From DATEOR01 sp963766725 (GTDB lineage: Bacteria > Actinomycetota > Thermoleophilia > Gaiellales > Gaiellaceae): a stretch of DNA of 64,000 bases. The DNA lies in assembly GCA_963766725.1 (NCBI GenBank), contig CAVYBK010000015.1, positions 1 through 64,000 on the forward strand, given 5' to 3'. Shown piece by piece: positions 47,665 to 56,780 of this stretch (within the stretch, counting starts at the first letter, position 1; each line of letters opens with the position of its first letter). The notes under the pieces were generated by a model. The model saw only the letters and a program-made list of their open reading frames with translations. It did no database searches and had not been told where the DNA came from. The position numbers and the translations under genes are program-made.

Positions 47665-49050
47665 ATGGCGGACACCGCCGCCGCACCCACCGTCGACGAC
47701 ATCCGCAAGGAGTCAGAGAAGCGCGGAATCGACTTCTACTTCGCGCAGTTCGTGGACATGTACGCGCGGCCGAGCGCCAAGCTCGTGCCGGCAGCAAATC
47801 TCGACGACCTCGTGTCCGACGGAGCGGGCTTCGCCGGCTTCGCCGCGGGCGAGATCGGGCAGTTTCCGAGCGACCCCGACATCGCGGCGATCCCTGACCT
47901 CGCGAGCTTCACGCCGGTCCCCTGGGAGCCGACGGTGGCACGCTTCGCCTGCGACATCCATGTCGACGGCGAAGAGTGGGCCTACGACCCCCGCACCATT
48001 CTCCGGCGCCAGATCGAGAAGGCCCGCACGAAGGGCTTCGACTTCCGCATGGGGCTCGAGCTCGAGTACTTCCTCGTCGAGCTGAACGACGATGGCTCGA
48101 TCCAGCTCGCCGATGCCCTCGACACCCTCGAGAAGCCCTGCTACGACCTCAACGGGCTCAGCCGCCACTACGACTTCCTGACGACGGTCTCCCGCTACGT
48201 CAACGAGCTCGGCTGGGGCAACTACGCGAACGACCACGAGGACGCCAACGGCCAGTTCGAGCAGAACTTCCAGTACGCCGACGCGCTCACGAGCTGCGAC
48301 CGGGCGATCTTCTTCCGCTACATGGTCCACCAGCTCGCCGAGAAGAAGGGGCGCGACGAGGGCCGAACCATCCTCGCCACCTTCATGCCGAAGCCGTTCA
48401 CCAACCTGACCGGGAACGGCTGCCACTTCCACATGTCGCTCTGGGACGGCGACACGAACCTCTTCCTCGACGAGAACGATCCGCGCGGGCTCGGGCTCTC
48501 GGAGACGGCCTACAAGTTCATCGCCGGGCTGAAGAAGCACGCGAAGGCCTACAGCGCGATCACGGCTCCGACGGTCAACTCCTACAAGCGGCTGAAGGTC
48601 GGCTCGACCGCGAGCGGCGCGACCTGGTCGCCCGTCTGGATCTCGTACGGCTACAACAACCGCACGCAGATGCTCCGCATCCCCGGGCCCGGAAGGGTCG
48701 AGGACCGGACGATCGACGGGAGCTGCAACCCCTATCTCGCCGCGACCGCCATCCTCGCCGCCGGCCTCGACGGGATCGAGTCGGGGCTCGACCCGGGCGA
48801 TCCCAACAGCGAGAACCTCTACGAGATCCCGTACGCCGAGCTGCGCTCGCGCGGGCTCGAGACGCTGCCCTCCAACCTCCTCGACGCGACCGAGGAGCTC
48901 GAGGGCGACGAGGCGCTCCGCGCAGCGTTCGGCCGCGGCCGCGACGAGGACTACGTCGACTACTTCATCCGCGTGAAGCGGGACGAGTGGGCCCGCTACC
49001 ACGAGCAGGTCACGCCGTGGGAGGTGCGCGAGTACCTGACCCGCTTCTAG
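47665..49050 (+). CDS. gmaS: Gamma-glutamylmethylamide synthetase
   Basis: 461 residues, glutamine synthetase family, GlnT/GmaS type. ATP-dependent joining of methylamine to glutamate, first step of the N-methylglutamate pathway. Active-site marks: GLELEYFLVEL, DHEDANGQFEQNFQYADAL, GNGCHFHMSLWDGDTN, APTVNSYKRLKVGS, NNRTQMLRIPGPGR and DGSCNPYLAATAIL. ATG with GAGGAGG upstream. The assignment over ordinary GlnA rests on these family features and on the mgs and mgd genes that follow. Confidence 0.88.
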   Translation: MADTAAAPTVDDIRKESEKRGIDFYFAQFVDMYARPSAKLVPAANLDDLVSDGAGFAGFAAGEIGQFPSDPDIAAIPDLASFTPVPWEPTVARFACDIHVDGEEWAYDPRTILRRQIEKARTKGFDFRMGLELEYFLVELNDDGSIQLADALDTLEKPCYDLNGLSRHYDFLTTVSRYVNELGWGNYANDHEDANGQFEQNFQYADALTSCDRAIFFRYMVHQLAEKKGRDEGRTILATFMPKPFTNLTGNGCHFHMSLWDGDTNLFLDENDPRGLGLSETAYKFIAGLKKHAKAYSAITAPTVNSYKRLKVGSTASGATWSPVWISYGYNNRTQMLRIPGPGRVEDRTIDGSCNPYLAATAILAAGLDGIESGLDPGDPNSENLYEIPYAELRSRGLETLPSNLLDATEELEGDEALRAAFGRGRDEDYVDYFIRVKRDEWARYHEQVTPWEVREYLTRF

Positions 49051-49137
49051 CTATGTAGGAATCCTCCATATCCCGATTTCGAAAAACGTCTATTCCATGC
49101 GGGTTTACCTGTCATTCACAATGTAAGTTGAGTACAT
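49051..49137 (+). promoter_or_regulatory. AT-rich leader of the mgs operon
   Basis: 87 bases with about 40% GC inside 70% GC surroundings. It contains TTTCGAAA, and ACATATGT spans the mgsA start. A promoter is likely here, but I cannot fix its hexamers. Confidence 0.5.
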
Positions 49138-50045
49138 ATGTGTGGAATCGTCGGACTGTTCGCAAAGTCATCTGAGATCGAGGAGTCGCTCGGCCGGCAC
49201 CTGGGCACGATGCTCGAGCAGATGTCGGACCGCGGGCCCGACAGCGCGGGCGTCGCCGTGTACCGCGACCCGGCGCCGAGCGGGTCGAGCAAGCTGACGC
49301 TCTTCTCCGCCGACTCCTCTCCAGGACTGGGAGGCGCTCGGGGAGCGAGCTCGGCCAGGCCTTCGGCGGCTCGCCGGAGCCGGAGGTGCGCTCGAGCCAC
49401 GCGGTCTTCGTCGTCGAGGCGGAGGCCGACGACGCCGAGGCGTGGGTGCGGCAGACGCATCCAGAGCTCCGCGTCATGAGCGCGGGCCAGACGATCGAGA
49501 TCTACAAGGAGACCGGCCGTCCCGAGGAGTTCGTGCGGCGCTTCGCGCTCGAGGACTTCCACGGCACGCACGCGCTCGGCCACACGCGCATGGCGACCGA
49601 GAGCAAGGTGACGACCGAGGGGTCGCATCCCTTCTCCACCGGGCTCGACCTCTGCCTCGTCCACAACGGCTCGCTCTCGAACCACAATCGCCTGCGCGAG
49701 AAGCTCCGCCGCGAGGGGATCGACTTCCAGACCGAGAACGACACCGAGGTCGCGGCCGGCTACCTCGCATGGCGCCTGCGCGAGGGCGCCTCGCTCGAGC
49801 AGGCGCTCGAAGGCTGCCTCGAGGATCTCGACGGCTTCTACACCTTCCTCGTCGGCACGATCGACGGCTTCGCCGTCCTCCGCGACCCGATCGCGTGCAA
49901 GCCCGCCGTCCTCGCCGAGACCGACGACTGGGTGGCGATGGGCTCCGAGTGGCGCGCGATCTCCGTCCTCCCGGGCGCATCGGAGGCTCGGGCCTGGGAG
50001 CCCGCGCCCGGCATCGTCTACGCCTGGGAGCGACAGAAGGTTTGA
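49138..50045 (+). CDS. mgsA: N-methylglutamate synthase subunit A, class II glutamine amidotransferase (two frameshifts)
   Basis: About 301 residues. Cys2 nucleophile in MCGIVGLF, RGPDSAGVAVY, GHTRMATESKVTTEG, CLVHNGSLSNHNRLRE and DTEVAAGYLAWRL are the Ntn-amidotransferase motifs. The frame shifts near 49318 and near 49345, the second an extra G in GGGG; once corrected, LGQAFGGSPEPEVRSSHAV links both parts. In the complex it handles the gamma-glutamyl amide. Its TGA overlaps the mgsB TTG. Confidence 0.88.
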
Positions 50046-50755
50046 GCGCGGCCGCGGAGGCGACGGGCGTCGAGGTCGTCGACCTCGCGGTGACGCCCCT
50101 GCGCGAGCTGAACCAGCGGCTCCACGACGTGGCGCGCGACGGCGGCCCGGCGCACTGGCGCATCGTGAACCCGAACGGCGCCCACGCGGTCGCGGCCGGG
50201 CTCGACGCCGAGATCGAGGTCGAGGTCGACGGGCACGTGGGCTACTACTGCGCCGGCATGAACAAGCTCGCGACCGTGCGCGTGCACGGGAACGCGAGCA
50301 CCGGGCTCGCCGAGAACATCATGTCCGGCCGCGTGGTCGTCCACGGGAATGCGAGCCAGTCCGCCGCTGCGACGGGGCGCGGAGGCCTGGTCGTCGTCCA
50401 CGGCGACGCCTCGGCCCGCTGCGGGATCTCGATGAAGGGCGTCGACATCGTCGTGCGCGGCAGCGTCGGCCACCTCTCCGCCTTCATGGCGCAGACCGGG
50501 CGCCTCGTCGTGTGCGGCGACGCGGGCGACGCGCTCGGCGACTCCATCTACGAGGCCCGCCTGTACGTGCGCGGCGACGTGGGAAGCCTGGGCGCCGACT
50601 GCGTTCAGAAGGAGCTCCGCGACGAGCACGTGCAGGAGGTGCGCGCCCTGCTCGAGAGCGCGGGCATCGCCGACGTGAATCCCGAGGACTTTCGCCGCTA
50701 CGGGTCGGCGCGCAAGCTCTACAACTTCTCCATCGACAACGCGAGCGCGTACTGA
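50042..50755 (+). CDS. mgsB: N-methylglutamate synthase subunit B (GltB C-terminal domain)
   Basis: 237 residues with the right-handed beta-helix (GXGXG domain) of glutamate synthase: VDGHVGYYCAGMNKLATVRV, SGRVVVHGNAS, GGLVVVHGDASARCGISMKG, VVRGSVGHLSAFMAQTG. TTG start at 50042 in a TTGA overlap; no ATG gives a full domain. It is the structural subunit that joins MgsA and MgsC. Confidence 0.9.
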   Translation: MSAAAEATGVEVVDLAVTPLRELNQRLHDVARDGGPAHWRIVNPNGAHAVAAGLDAEIEVEVDGHVGYYCAGMNKLATVRVHGNASTGLAENIMSGRVVVHGNASQSAAATGRGGLVVVHGDASARCGISMKGVDIVVRGSVGHLSAFMAQTGRLVVCGDAGDALGDSIYEARLYVRGDVGSLGADCVQKELRDEHVQEVRALLESAGIADVNPEDFRRYGSARKLYNFSIDNASAY

Positions 50756-52086
50756 TGGAGGGCAACGGCGGCAACTGGGCGCTCCGCGAGTCGTACCTCT
50801 ACGACCGCAATGTCATCGCCGAGATCCAGCGCGCGGCGCAGGAGGGCATCTACGACATCCGCGGCTTCGGCGCGAAGCGGCGCGTCCCCCACTTCGACGA
50901 CCTGCTCCTCCTCGGCGCGAGCATCTCCCGCTATCCGCTCGAGGGCTACCGCGAGCGCTGCGACACGAACGTCACGCTCGGGACTCGCTTTGCCAAGAAG
51001 CCGCTCGAGCTGCGGATCCCGATCACGATCGCGGGGATGAGCTTCGGCGCCCTCTCGGCGCCGGCGAAGGAGGCGCTCGGGCGCGGCGCGACCGAGATGG
51101 GCACGTCCACGACCACCGGCGACGGCGGCATGACGCCGGAGGAGCGCGAACACTCGAAGATCCTCGTCTACCAGCTCCTCCCCTCCCGCTACGGCATGAA
51201 CCCGGACGACCTGCGCAAGGCCGACGCGATCGAGGTCGTGGTCGGCCAGGGCGCCAAGCCGGGCGGCGGAGGCATGCTCCTCGGACACAAGATCTCCGAC
51301 CGCGTCGCCGAGATGCGGAACCTCCCGAAGGGGATCGACCAGCGCAGCGCCTCCCGCCATCCCGACTGGACGGGGCCCGACGACCTCGAGATCAAGATCG
51401 GCGAGCTGCGCGAGATCACGGACTGGGAGAAGCCGGTCTTCGTCAAGGTCGGCGCGACCCGCACCTACTACGACGTGCAGCTTGCGGTGAAGGCGGGCGC
51501 GGACGTGATCGTCGTCGACGGGATGCAGGGCGGCACGGCTGCAACGCAGGACGTGTTCATCGAGCACGTCGGCATCCCCACCCTTCCTGCCGTCCGCATC
51601 GCAGCGGACGCGCTGCAGGAGCTCGACATGCACCGCAAGGTGCAGCTGATCGTGTCCGGCGGGATCCGCACCGGAGCCGACGTCGCCAAGGCGCTCGCCC
51701 TCGGCGCCGACGCCGTCTCGATCGGGACTTCGGCGCTCATCGCGATGGGCGACAACGACCCGCATCGCGACCACGAGTACCGCGCGATCGGGAGCGCGGC
51801 GGGCTTCTACGACGACTGGCAGGCCGGCCTCGACCCCGCGGGCATCTCGACGCAGGACGACGAGCTCGCTGCACGCTTCGACCCCATCCTCGGCGGGCGG
51901 CGCATCGCCAACTACCTGCGCGTGCTCACGCTCGAGGCGCAGACGCTCGCACGGGCGTGCGGCAAGTCCCACGTCCACAACCTCGAGCCGGAAGACCTCG
52001 TCGCGCTCACCGTCGAGGCCGCGGCCATGGCGAAGGTGCCGCTCGCCGGCACGGACTGGATCCCGGGGACGAACGGCGACCGGTGA
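50755..52086 (+). CDS. mgsC: N-methylglutamate synthase subunit C (FMN glutamate synthase-like)
   Basis: 443 residues. TIM-barrel FMN domain of the glutamate synthase family: PITIAGMSFGALSAPAKEAL, EVVVGQGAKPGGGGMLLG, VFVKVGATRTYYDVQLAVKA, VIVVDGMQGGTAATQD and QLIVSGGIRTGADVAKALAL. Makes N-methylglutamate together with MgsAB. ATG overlaps the mgsB stop as TGATG. Intact. Confidence 0.93.
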   Translation: MEGNGGNWALRESYLYDRNVIAEIQRAAQEGIYDIRGFGAKRRVPHFDDLLLLGASISRYPLEGYRERCDTNVTLGTRFAKKPLELRIPITIAGMSFGALSAPAKEALGRGATEMGTSTTTGDGGMTPEEREHSKILVYQLLPSRYGMNPDDLRKADAIEVVVGQGAKPGGGGMLLGHKISDRVAEMRNLPKGIDQRSASRHPDWTGPDDLEIKIGELREITDWEKPVFVKVGATRTYYDVQLAVKAGADVIVVDGMQGGTAATQDVFIEHVGIPTLPAVRIAADALQELDMHRKVQLIVSGGIRTGADVAKALALGADAVSIGTSALIAMGDNDPHRDHEYRAIGSAAGFYDDWQAGLDPAGISTQDDELAARFDPILGGRRIANYLRVLTLEAQTLARACGKSHVHNLEPEDLVALTVEAAAMAKVPLAGTDWIPGTNGDR

Positions 52087-52682
52087 CCGTCGTCCTCTAC
52101 GACTCCGCGGTCTCGGGCAACTGCTACAAGGTTCGCCTTCTCTTCGCCCTCCTCGGAGTCGAGTACGAGCGGCGGCCGCTCTCCGTCGTCGACAAGTCGG
52201 ACCGCGAGGAGGTGCTCGGCGGGCTCAACCCGGGCCTGCGCGTGCCGACCGTCGTCCTCGATGACGGGCGCCCGCTGGGCGAGTCGGGCGCGATTCTGTG
52301 GTACTTCGCCGACGGGACGCAGTACGTGCCCTCGGACCCCTACGACCGCGCGAAGGTGCTCCAGTGGATGTTCTTCGAGCAGTACAGCCACGAGCCGTAC
52401 GTCGCCGTCGCCCGCCACTGGCTCATGCACGACATGGCGCCCTCGCAGGAGGCGCTGGAGGAGAAGCAGCGCGGCGGCTACGCGGCGCTCGACGGCCTCG
52501 AGCGCGGGCTGGCGGACGGACGCGACTTCCTCGCCGGCGGCTTCTCGATCGCCGACATCGCGCTCTACGCCTACACGCACGTCGCACAGCAGGGCGGCTT
52601 CGACCTCTCCGGCTACCCGGGGATCCGGGCGTGGATCGATCGCGTGGCCGCGCAGCCGGGCCACGTCTCGATCGACGCCTGA
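52083..52682 (+). CDS. Glutathione S-transferase-fold protein
   Basis: 199 residues. Thioredoxin-fold N-domain (VLYDSAVSGNCYKVRLLFAL, NPGLRVPTVVLDDG, LGESGAILWYFADG) and helical C-domain (LAGGFSIADIALYAYTHVA). GTG start overlaps mgsC by four bases, so it belongs to the mgs operon. Most actinobacteria lack glutathione, so its thiol partner and role, perhaps in formaldehyde handling, are open. Confidence 0.88.
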   Translation: MTVVLYDSAVSGNCYKVRLLFALLGVEYERRPLSVVDKSDREEVLGGLNPGLRVPTVVLDDGRPLGESGAILWYFADGTQYVPSDPYDRAKVLQWMFFEQYSHEPYVAVARHWLMHDMAPSQEALEEKQRGGYAALDGLERGLADGRDFLAGGFSIADIALYAYTHVAQQGGFDLSGYPGIRAWIDRVAAQPGHVSIDA

Positions 52683-52701
52683 CCCATTCGCGCAAAGCCG
52701 C

Positions 52702-52730
52702 TTGACAAGCAACGTTCCATCATCTTTGAT
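52702..52730 (+). promoter_or_regulatory. Sigma70-type promoter of the mgd operon
   Basis: TTGACA at 52702-52707 and TTTGAT at 52725-52730 with a 17-base spacer. It stands directly before the GntR gene, and the operator palindromes overlap its -10. Confidence 0.6.
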
Positions 52731-52740
52731 CAAAGATCAA
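52722..52740. promoter_or_regulatory. Overlapping palindromic operators
   Basis: ATCTTTGATCAAAGAT (52722-52737) is a perfect 16-base palindrome; TTGATCAAAGATCAA (52726-52740) is a second one sharing its right side. They cover the -10 and end two bases before the GntR ATG, as expected for autorepression. Confidence 0.7.
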
Positions 52741-52742
52741 CG

Positions 52743-53426
52743 ATGGCTGTCGAGACCTCCGCCCCGCTCGAGATCTCGTCCGTCGAGGACGGCGTCTATC
52801 GGATCCTCCGCCAGGAGATCGGCCGCCTCGACCTTGCGCCGGGCGAGCGCCTGCGCCTCGAAGAAGTCGCTGGGCGGCTCGAGGTCAGCCTGACCCCTGT
52901 GCGCCATGCGCTTCGCCGCCTCGAAAGCGAAGGGCTCGTAGTGAGCATCCCGCGCCGGGGCTCCAAGGTCGCCTCGCTGTCCGTCGAGGAGCTCGAGGAG
53001 ATCCAGGCGCTTCGCCTCGGCCTCGAGACCTTTCTCGCCCGCGCGGGAGCCGAGCGCATCACCGATGCCGCTCTCGCCGAGATGGAAGCGGCGCGCGACG
53101 AGATGGAGCGGTCCTTCCGCGCCGGCGACCTCGACGCCTACCTCGGCTCCTTCTGGTCGCTCCGCGACGCCTGCTACGCGTGCGCCGTGCGGCCGCGGCT
53201 CCTGCGCGCTCTGGAGGACCAGCGCATCCGCGTCGAGCGCTACATCCTCTACCTCTGCCGCGACCCCGAGGCGTTCGCGGCGCTCCGACGCGGGCCGGAC
53301 ACGCTGCTCGAGGCCTGCCGGGCCCGGGACGGCGAAGCGGCCGAGGAAGCGACTCGCGATGCCCTCGTCTGGGTCCTCGCGGAGCTGCAGCGAATGCTGG
53401 GCGACATGGAGAAGACTGCGGCCTGA
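52743..53426 (+). CDS. GntR-family regulator (FCD type)
   Basis: 227 residues. Winged helix (about 13-78): VYRILRQEIGRLDLAPGERL, LEVSLTPVRHALRRLESEG, VSIPRRGSKVA. The helical FCD ligand domain follows (about 85-220). It sits first in the mgd transcript, behind a palindromic operator, and its stop overlaps mgdB as TGATG. Likely repressor of the methylamine or sarcosine genes; the effector is unknown. Confidence 0.92.
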   Translation: MAVETSAPLEISSVEDGVYRILRQEIGRLDLAPGERLRLEEVAGRLEVSLTPVRHALRRLESEGLVVSIPRRGSKVASLSVEELEEIQALRLGLETFLARAGAERITDAALAEMEAARDEMERSFRAGDLDAYLGSFWSLRDACYACAVRPRLLRALEDQRIRVERYILYLCRDPEAFAALRRGPDTLLEACRARDGEAAEEATRDALVWVLAELQRMLGDMEKTAA

Positions 53427-53704
53427 TGAGCTTCCTCCTCGACTGCCCGAACTGCGGGCCGCGCGACGTGAACGAATTCAGCTGCGCCGGCGAGGTGACG
53501 GTGCGTCCGAAGGAATCGCCCACGCTCCGCGAGCTGACGAGCTACATCTACTTTCGCCGTAACGTCGCCGGAGTGCAGCGCGAGTGGTGGTATCACCGCC
53601 AGGGCTGCGAGATCTGGTTCCAGGCCGATCGCGACACGAGGACGAACGAGGTGCTCCGCACCGAGATCTTCGACCCGGCCGAGCAGGAGGCTCGCGCCAA
53701 ATGA
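53426..53704 (+). CDS. mgdB: N-methylglutamate dehydrogenase subunit B (SoxD-like)
   Basis: 92 residues, homologous to the zinc-binding delta subunit of heterotetrameric sarcosine oxidase: LLDCPNCGPRDVNEFSCAGE, then YFRRNVAGVQREWWYHRQGC. The three Cys plus a His form the zinc site. It overlaps the GntR stop and the mgdC start. The NMG assignment comes from the adjacent gmaS and mgs genes; sequence alone fits SoxD equally. Confidence 0.9.
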   Translation: MSFLLDCPNCGPRDVNEFSCAGEVTVRPKESPTLRELTSYIYFRRNVAGVQREWWYHRQGCEIWFQADRDTRTNEVLRTEIFDPAEQEARAK

Positions 53705-56298
53705 GGCTCCCCGCCCGACCAGGAGAGAGGCTCGACCGCAACCGGGAGGTGACCTTCTCGTTCTACGGCAAGCCGGTCAGGGCCTTCGAGGGAGACACCT
53801 TCGGGTCCGCGCTCTACGCCTCCGGCCAGCGGATCTTCTCGCGGAGCTTCAAGTACCACCGGCCGCGCGGGCTTCTCTGCTGCTCCGGCAGCTGCGCGAA
53901 CTGCATGATGACCGTGGACGGTGTCCCCAACGTGCGCATCTGCGCCGAGCCCGTCCGCGAGGGCGCGATCGTCCGCCCGCAGAACGTCCTGGGCTCACTG
54001 GAGCACGACGTACTCGTCGCCACCGACAAGCTCGGCGGCCCGTTCACCCCGGTCGGCTTCTACTACCGCACGATGATCCGGCCGCGGTGGGCCTGGCCGC
54101 TCTACGAGAAGTTCCTTCGCAACGTCGCCGGACTGGGCAAGCTGGACAAGCACGCCGGCCGCGCAAACCGCTACGACGTCGAGCACCGCCGCGCCGAGGT
54201 ACTGGTCGTCGGCGGCGGCCGGGCGGGCCGCGAGGCTGCCCGGAAGCACGCCGCCGCTGGACGGCAGGTCGTCCTCGTGGACGAGGGCTTCGTCGACCCG
54301 CTCGAAGGCGTGGACGTCATCTCGCCCGGGCGGGCGCTCGGGATCTGGGAAGGCGGGCTCGTCCCCGTCGACGCGGGCCGCGTCCTCTACCGGTTCCGCG
54401 CCGAGAAGATCGTCGTCGCGACGGGGACGATCGAGCAGCCGCTCGTCTTCCCGGGCAACGACCTCGTCGGCGTGATGCTCCCCGACGGAGTACGCCGGCT
54501 GATCGAGGACTGGGGCATCAAGCCCGCCGAGCAGGCCGTCGTCGTGACCGTGGACGAGGCGGGACGCGAGGCCGCCGCCGCCCTGGAGGAGGCAGGCGTG
54601 CAGCTGAACGGCGTCTACGACCTCCGGCGCGAGCGCGTCCGCGAGATCGTCGCCCGCGGCCGCGGAGGCGTCCTGCGGTCGGTCGAGATCGACGGGCGCA
54701 AGCTCTCCTGCGACCTCCTCGTCATGTCCGGGGGCCGCCAGCCGGCCTACTCCCTCCTCGCCCAGGTGGGCGCGCGGGTCGAGTACGACCCGGAGCGCGG
54801 AGTGTTCATCCCGACCGACATCCCGGACGGGATCGAGGCCGTCGGGTCGGTCGCCGGCGAGGGCCTCGACGGCGCCGTACCGGCCGCGTCCTACAACGGC
54901 GCCTCGGGCAAGGGCAAGTGCTTTGTCTGCGTCTGCGAGGACGTGACGGACAAGGACCTGAAGCGGGCGATCGGCGAGGGCTTCGACTCCATCGAGCTCG
55001 CCAAGCGCTACACCACTGTGACGATGGGCCCCTGCCAGGGCCGCCTGTGCCACGTGCCCTCGATCCGCCTCTACGCGCGCGAGAACGAGAAGGACGAGGC
55101 GACGATCGGGACGACCACTGCGCGCCCGCCGTGGGCGCCCGTCACGCTCGGCCTCCTCGCGGGCCGGCCGCACGAGCCCGCGCAGCGCACGTCCATCCAC
55201 CATCGCCACAAGGAGCTCGGCGCCAAGATGATGTGGACGGGCACCTGGCGCCGCCCGCACTCCTACGGCGACCCCGAGGGCGAGGCGAAGTCCGTCCACG
55301 ACTCGGTCGGCGTCATCGACGTCTCCACCCTCGGCAAGATGATCGTCCGCGGGCCCGACGCGGCCGAGTTCCTCGAGCGCCTCTATCCCAACCGCTTCGG
55401 CGACATGAAGCCGATGCGGATCCGCTACGGCGTCCTCAACTCGGATGCGGGCCGAATCATGGACGACGGGACGATCGCGCGCCTGGACGACGAGACCTTC
55501 TACGTGACGACCACCTCCACGGGCGCCGGCGCAGTCCTCGAGTGGTTCGAGTGGTGGAACGCGGTCTGGGGCATGGACGTCGAGATCGTCAACGTGACCG
55601 GCGCGCTCGCTGCGGTGAACGTCGCCGGGCCGCGCGCGCGAGCGGTCATGCGCTCTCTCACCGGGATCGACCTCTCGAACGAAGGGCTTTCGTACCTCGA
55701 CGCACGCGACGCGCAGGTCGCGGGCGTGCCGTCCCTCATCCTCCGCATCGGCTTCGTCGGCGAGCTCGGCTACGAGCTGCACTTCCCGAGCCCGTACGGC
55801 GAGCACGTCTGGAACGCGATCCTCCAGGCGGGCGAGGACTTCGGCATCCGGCCGTTCGGCCTCGAGCCGCAGCGGATCCTCCGCCTCGAGAAGATGCACA
55901 TCCTCATCGGGCAGGACACCGACTCGGAGTCGAACGTCCTCGAGGCGAGCATGCCGTGGATCGCGAAGCTCGACAAGGACGATTTCGTCGGCAAGTGGTC
56001 GCTCGAGCACGTGCAGGAGCGCGGGCTCCAGGACCTCCTCGTCGGCTTCGAGATGGAGGACGGCAAGGTGCCGCTCGAAGGCGCGCAGGTCGTTCTCGAG
56101 GGCACGCGCCCCATCGGACGGATCACGAGCTCGCGCTGGAGCCCCGAGCTGCGCAAGGCGATCGGGATGGCCTGGGTGCCCGCCGAGATCGCCGAGGAGG
56201 GCAAGTCGTTCCTCGTCACCGTCGACGGCGGGTTCGAGCGCGCCACCGTGCGCCTTCGTCCCTTCTTCGACCCCGAGGGAGAGAGGCTCCGCTCGTGA
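53701..56298 (+). CDS. mgdC: N-methylglutamate dehydrogenase subunit C (SoxA-like)
   Basis: 865 residues. N-terminal 2Fe-2S-like domain (LLCCSGSCANCMMTVDG), an NAD/FAD domain (EVLVVGGGRAGREAARKHAA), a Cys-rich linker (CFVCVCEDVTDKDLKRAI and CQGRLCHVPS), then a GcvT-type aminomethyltransferase half (SVGVIDVSTLGKMIVRGPDA, GELGYELHFPSPYGE). The last part binds tetrahydrofolate and collects the methyl carbon as methylene-THF. ATG with ATGA overlap. Intact and of normal length. Confidence 0.93.
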   Translation: MRLPARPGERLDRNREVTFSFYGKPVRAFEGDTFGSALYASGQRIFSRSFKYHRPRGLLCCSGSCANCMMTVDGVPNVRICAEPVREGAIVRPQNVLGSLEHDVLVATDKLGGPFTPVGFYYRTMIRPRWAWPLYEKFLRNVAGLGKLDKHAGRANRYDVEHRRAEVLVVGGGRAGREAARKHAAAGRQVVLVDEGFVDPLEGVDVISPGRALGIWEGGLVPVDAGRVLYRFRAEKIVVATGTIEQPLVFPGNDLVGVMLPDGVRRLIEDWGIKPAEQAVVVTVDEAGREAAAALEEAGVQLNGVYDLRRERVREIVARGRGGVLRSVEIDGRKLSCDLLVMSGGRQPAYSLLAQVGARVEYDPERGVFIPTDIPDGIEAVGSVAGEGLDGAVPAASYNGASGKGKCFVCVCEDVTDKDLKRAIGEGFDSIELAKRYTTVTMGPCQGRLCHVPSIRLYARENEKDEATIGTTTARPPWAPVTLGLLAGRPHEPAQRTSIHHRHKELGAKMMWTGTWRRPHSYGDPEGEAKSVHDSVGVIDVSTLGKMIVRGPDAAEFLERLYPNRFGDMKPMRIRYGVLNSDAGRIMDDGTIARLDDETFYVTTTSTGAGAVLEWFEWWNAVWGMDVEIVNVTGALAAVNVAGPRARAVMRSLTGIDLSNEGLSYLDARDAQVAGVPSLILRIGFVGELGYELHFPSPYGEHVWNAILQAGEDFGIRPFGLEPQRILRLEKMHILIGQDTDSESNVLEASMPWIAKLDKDDFVGKWSLEHVQERGLQDLLVGFEMEDGKVPLEGAQVVLEGTRPIGRITSSRWSPELRKAIGMAWVPAEIAEEGKSFLVTVDGGFERATVRLRPFFDPEGERLRS

Positions 56299-56780
56299 GC
56301 GACCTGGCCTTCCTCTCCCCCGGGCGCGCGTCAGCGGAAGCGATGTGGCGCTCGCCGCTCGAGCGCGCATTGCAGGGGGCTCCGCCCGACATCTCCGACC
56401 TCTCGCTGACCGGGAAGGTCGAGATCCGGGGCAAGCTGCCGAAGTCGGTGAAGGGCGGCGAGCTCGTCCGCATCACGCCGAACCGGGGCCTCGTCCTCTG
56501 CGACTTCACGAAGACCGTCGAGCTCCTCGAGAAGCTGTCGAAGGACCTTTTCGCTATCGACGTGAGCGCGAGCCTCGCCGGGCTCTCCGTCCGCGGCGAG
56601 GCGGTCATGCGCCGGATCACCGACCTCGATCTCGACGCGCTGCCCGCCGCCGGCGCGGTCTCGCACGTCCAGGCGATCGTCACGCGCGACGGCGACTCCT
56701 TCGCGCTCTGGTTCGCCCAGGAGTACTCGGACTACCTCGCCGAGGTCGTCATCGACGCCCACGAGGGGCTGCACCAATGA
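56295..56780 (+). CDS. mgdD: N-methylglutamate dehydrogenase subunit D (SoxG-like)
   Basis: 161 residues, gamma-subunit family: the N-terminal RASAEAMWRSPLERAL, RGLVLCDFTKTVELLEKL and IDVSASLAGLSVRGEAVMRR. A small GcvT-like partner of the alpha subunit. GTG at 56295 with a four-base overlap upstream and an ATGA overlap with mgdA. Confidence 0.88.
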   Translation: MSDLAFLSPGRASAEAMWRSPLERALQGAPPDISDLSLTGKVEIRGKLPKSVKGGELVRITPNRGLVLCDFTKTVELLEKLSKDLFAIDVSASLAGLSVRGEAVMRRITDLDLDALPAAGAVSHVQAIVTRDGDSFALWFAQEYSDYLAEVVIDAHEGLHQ

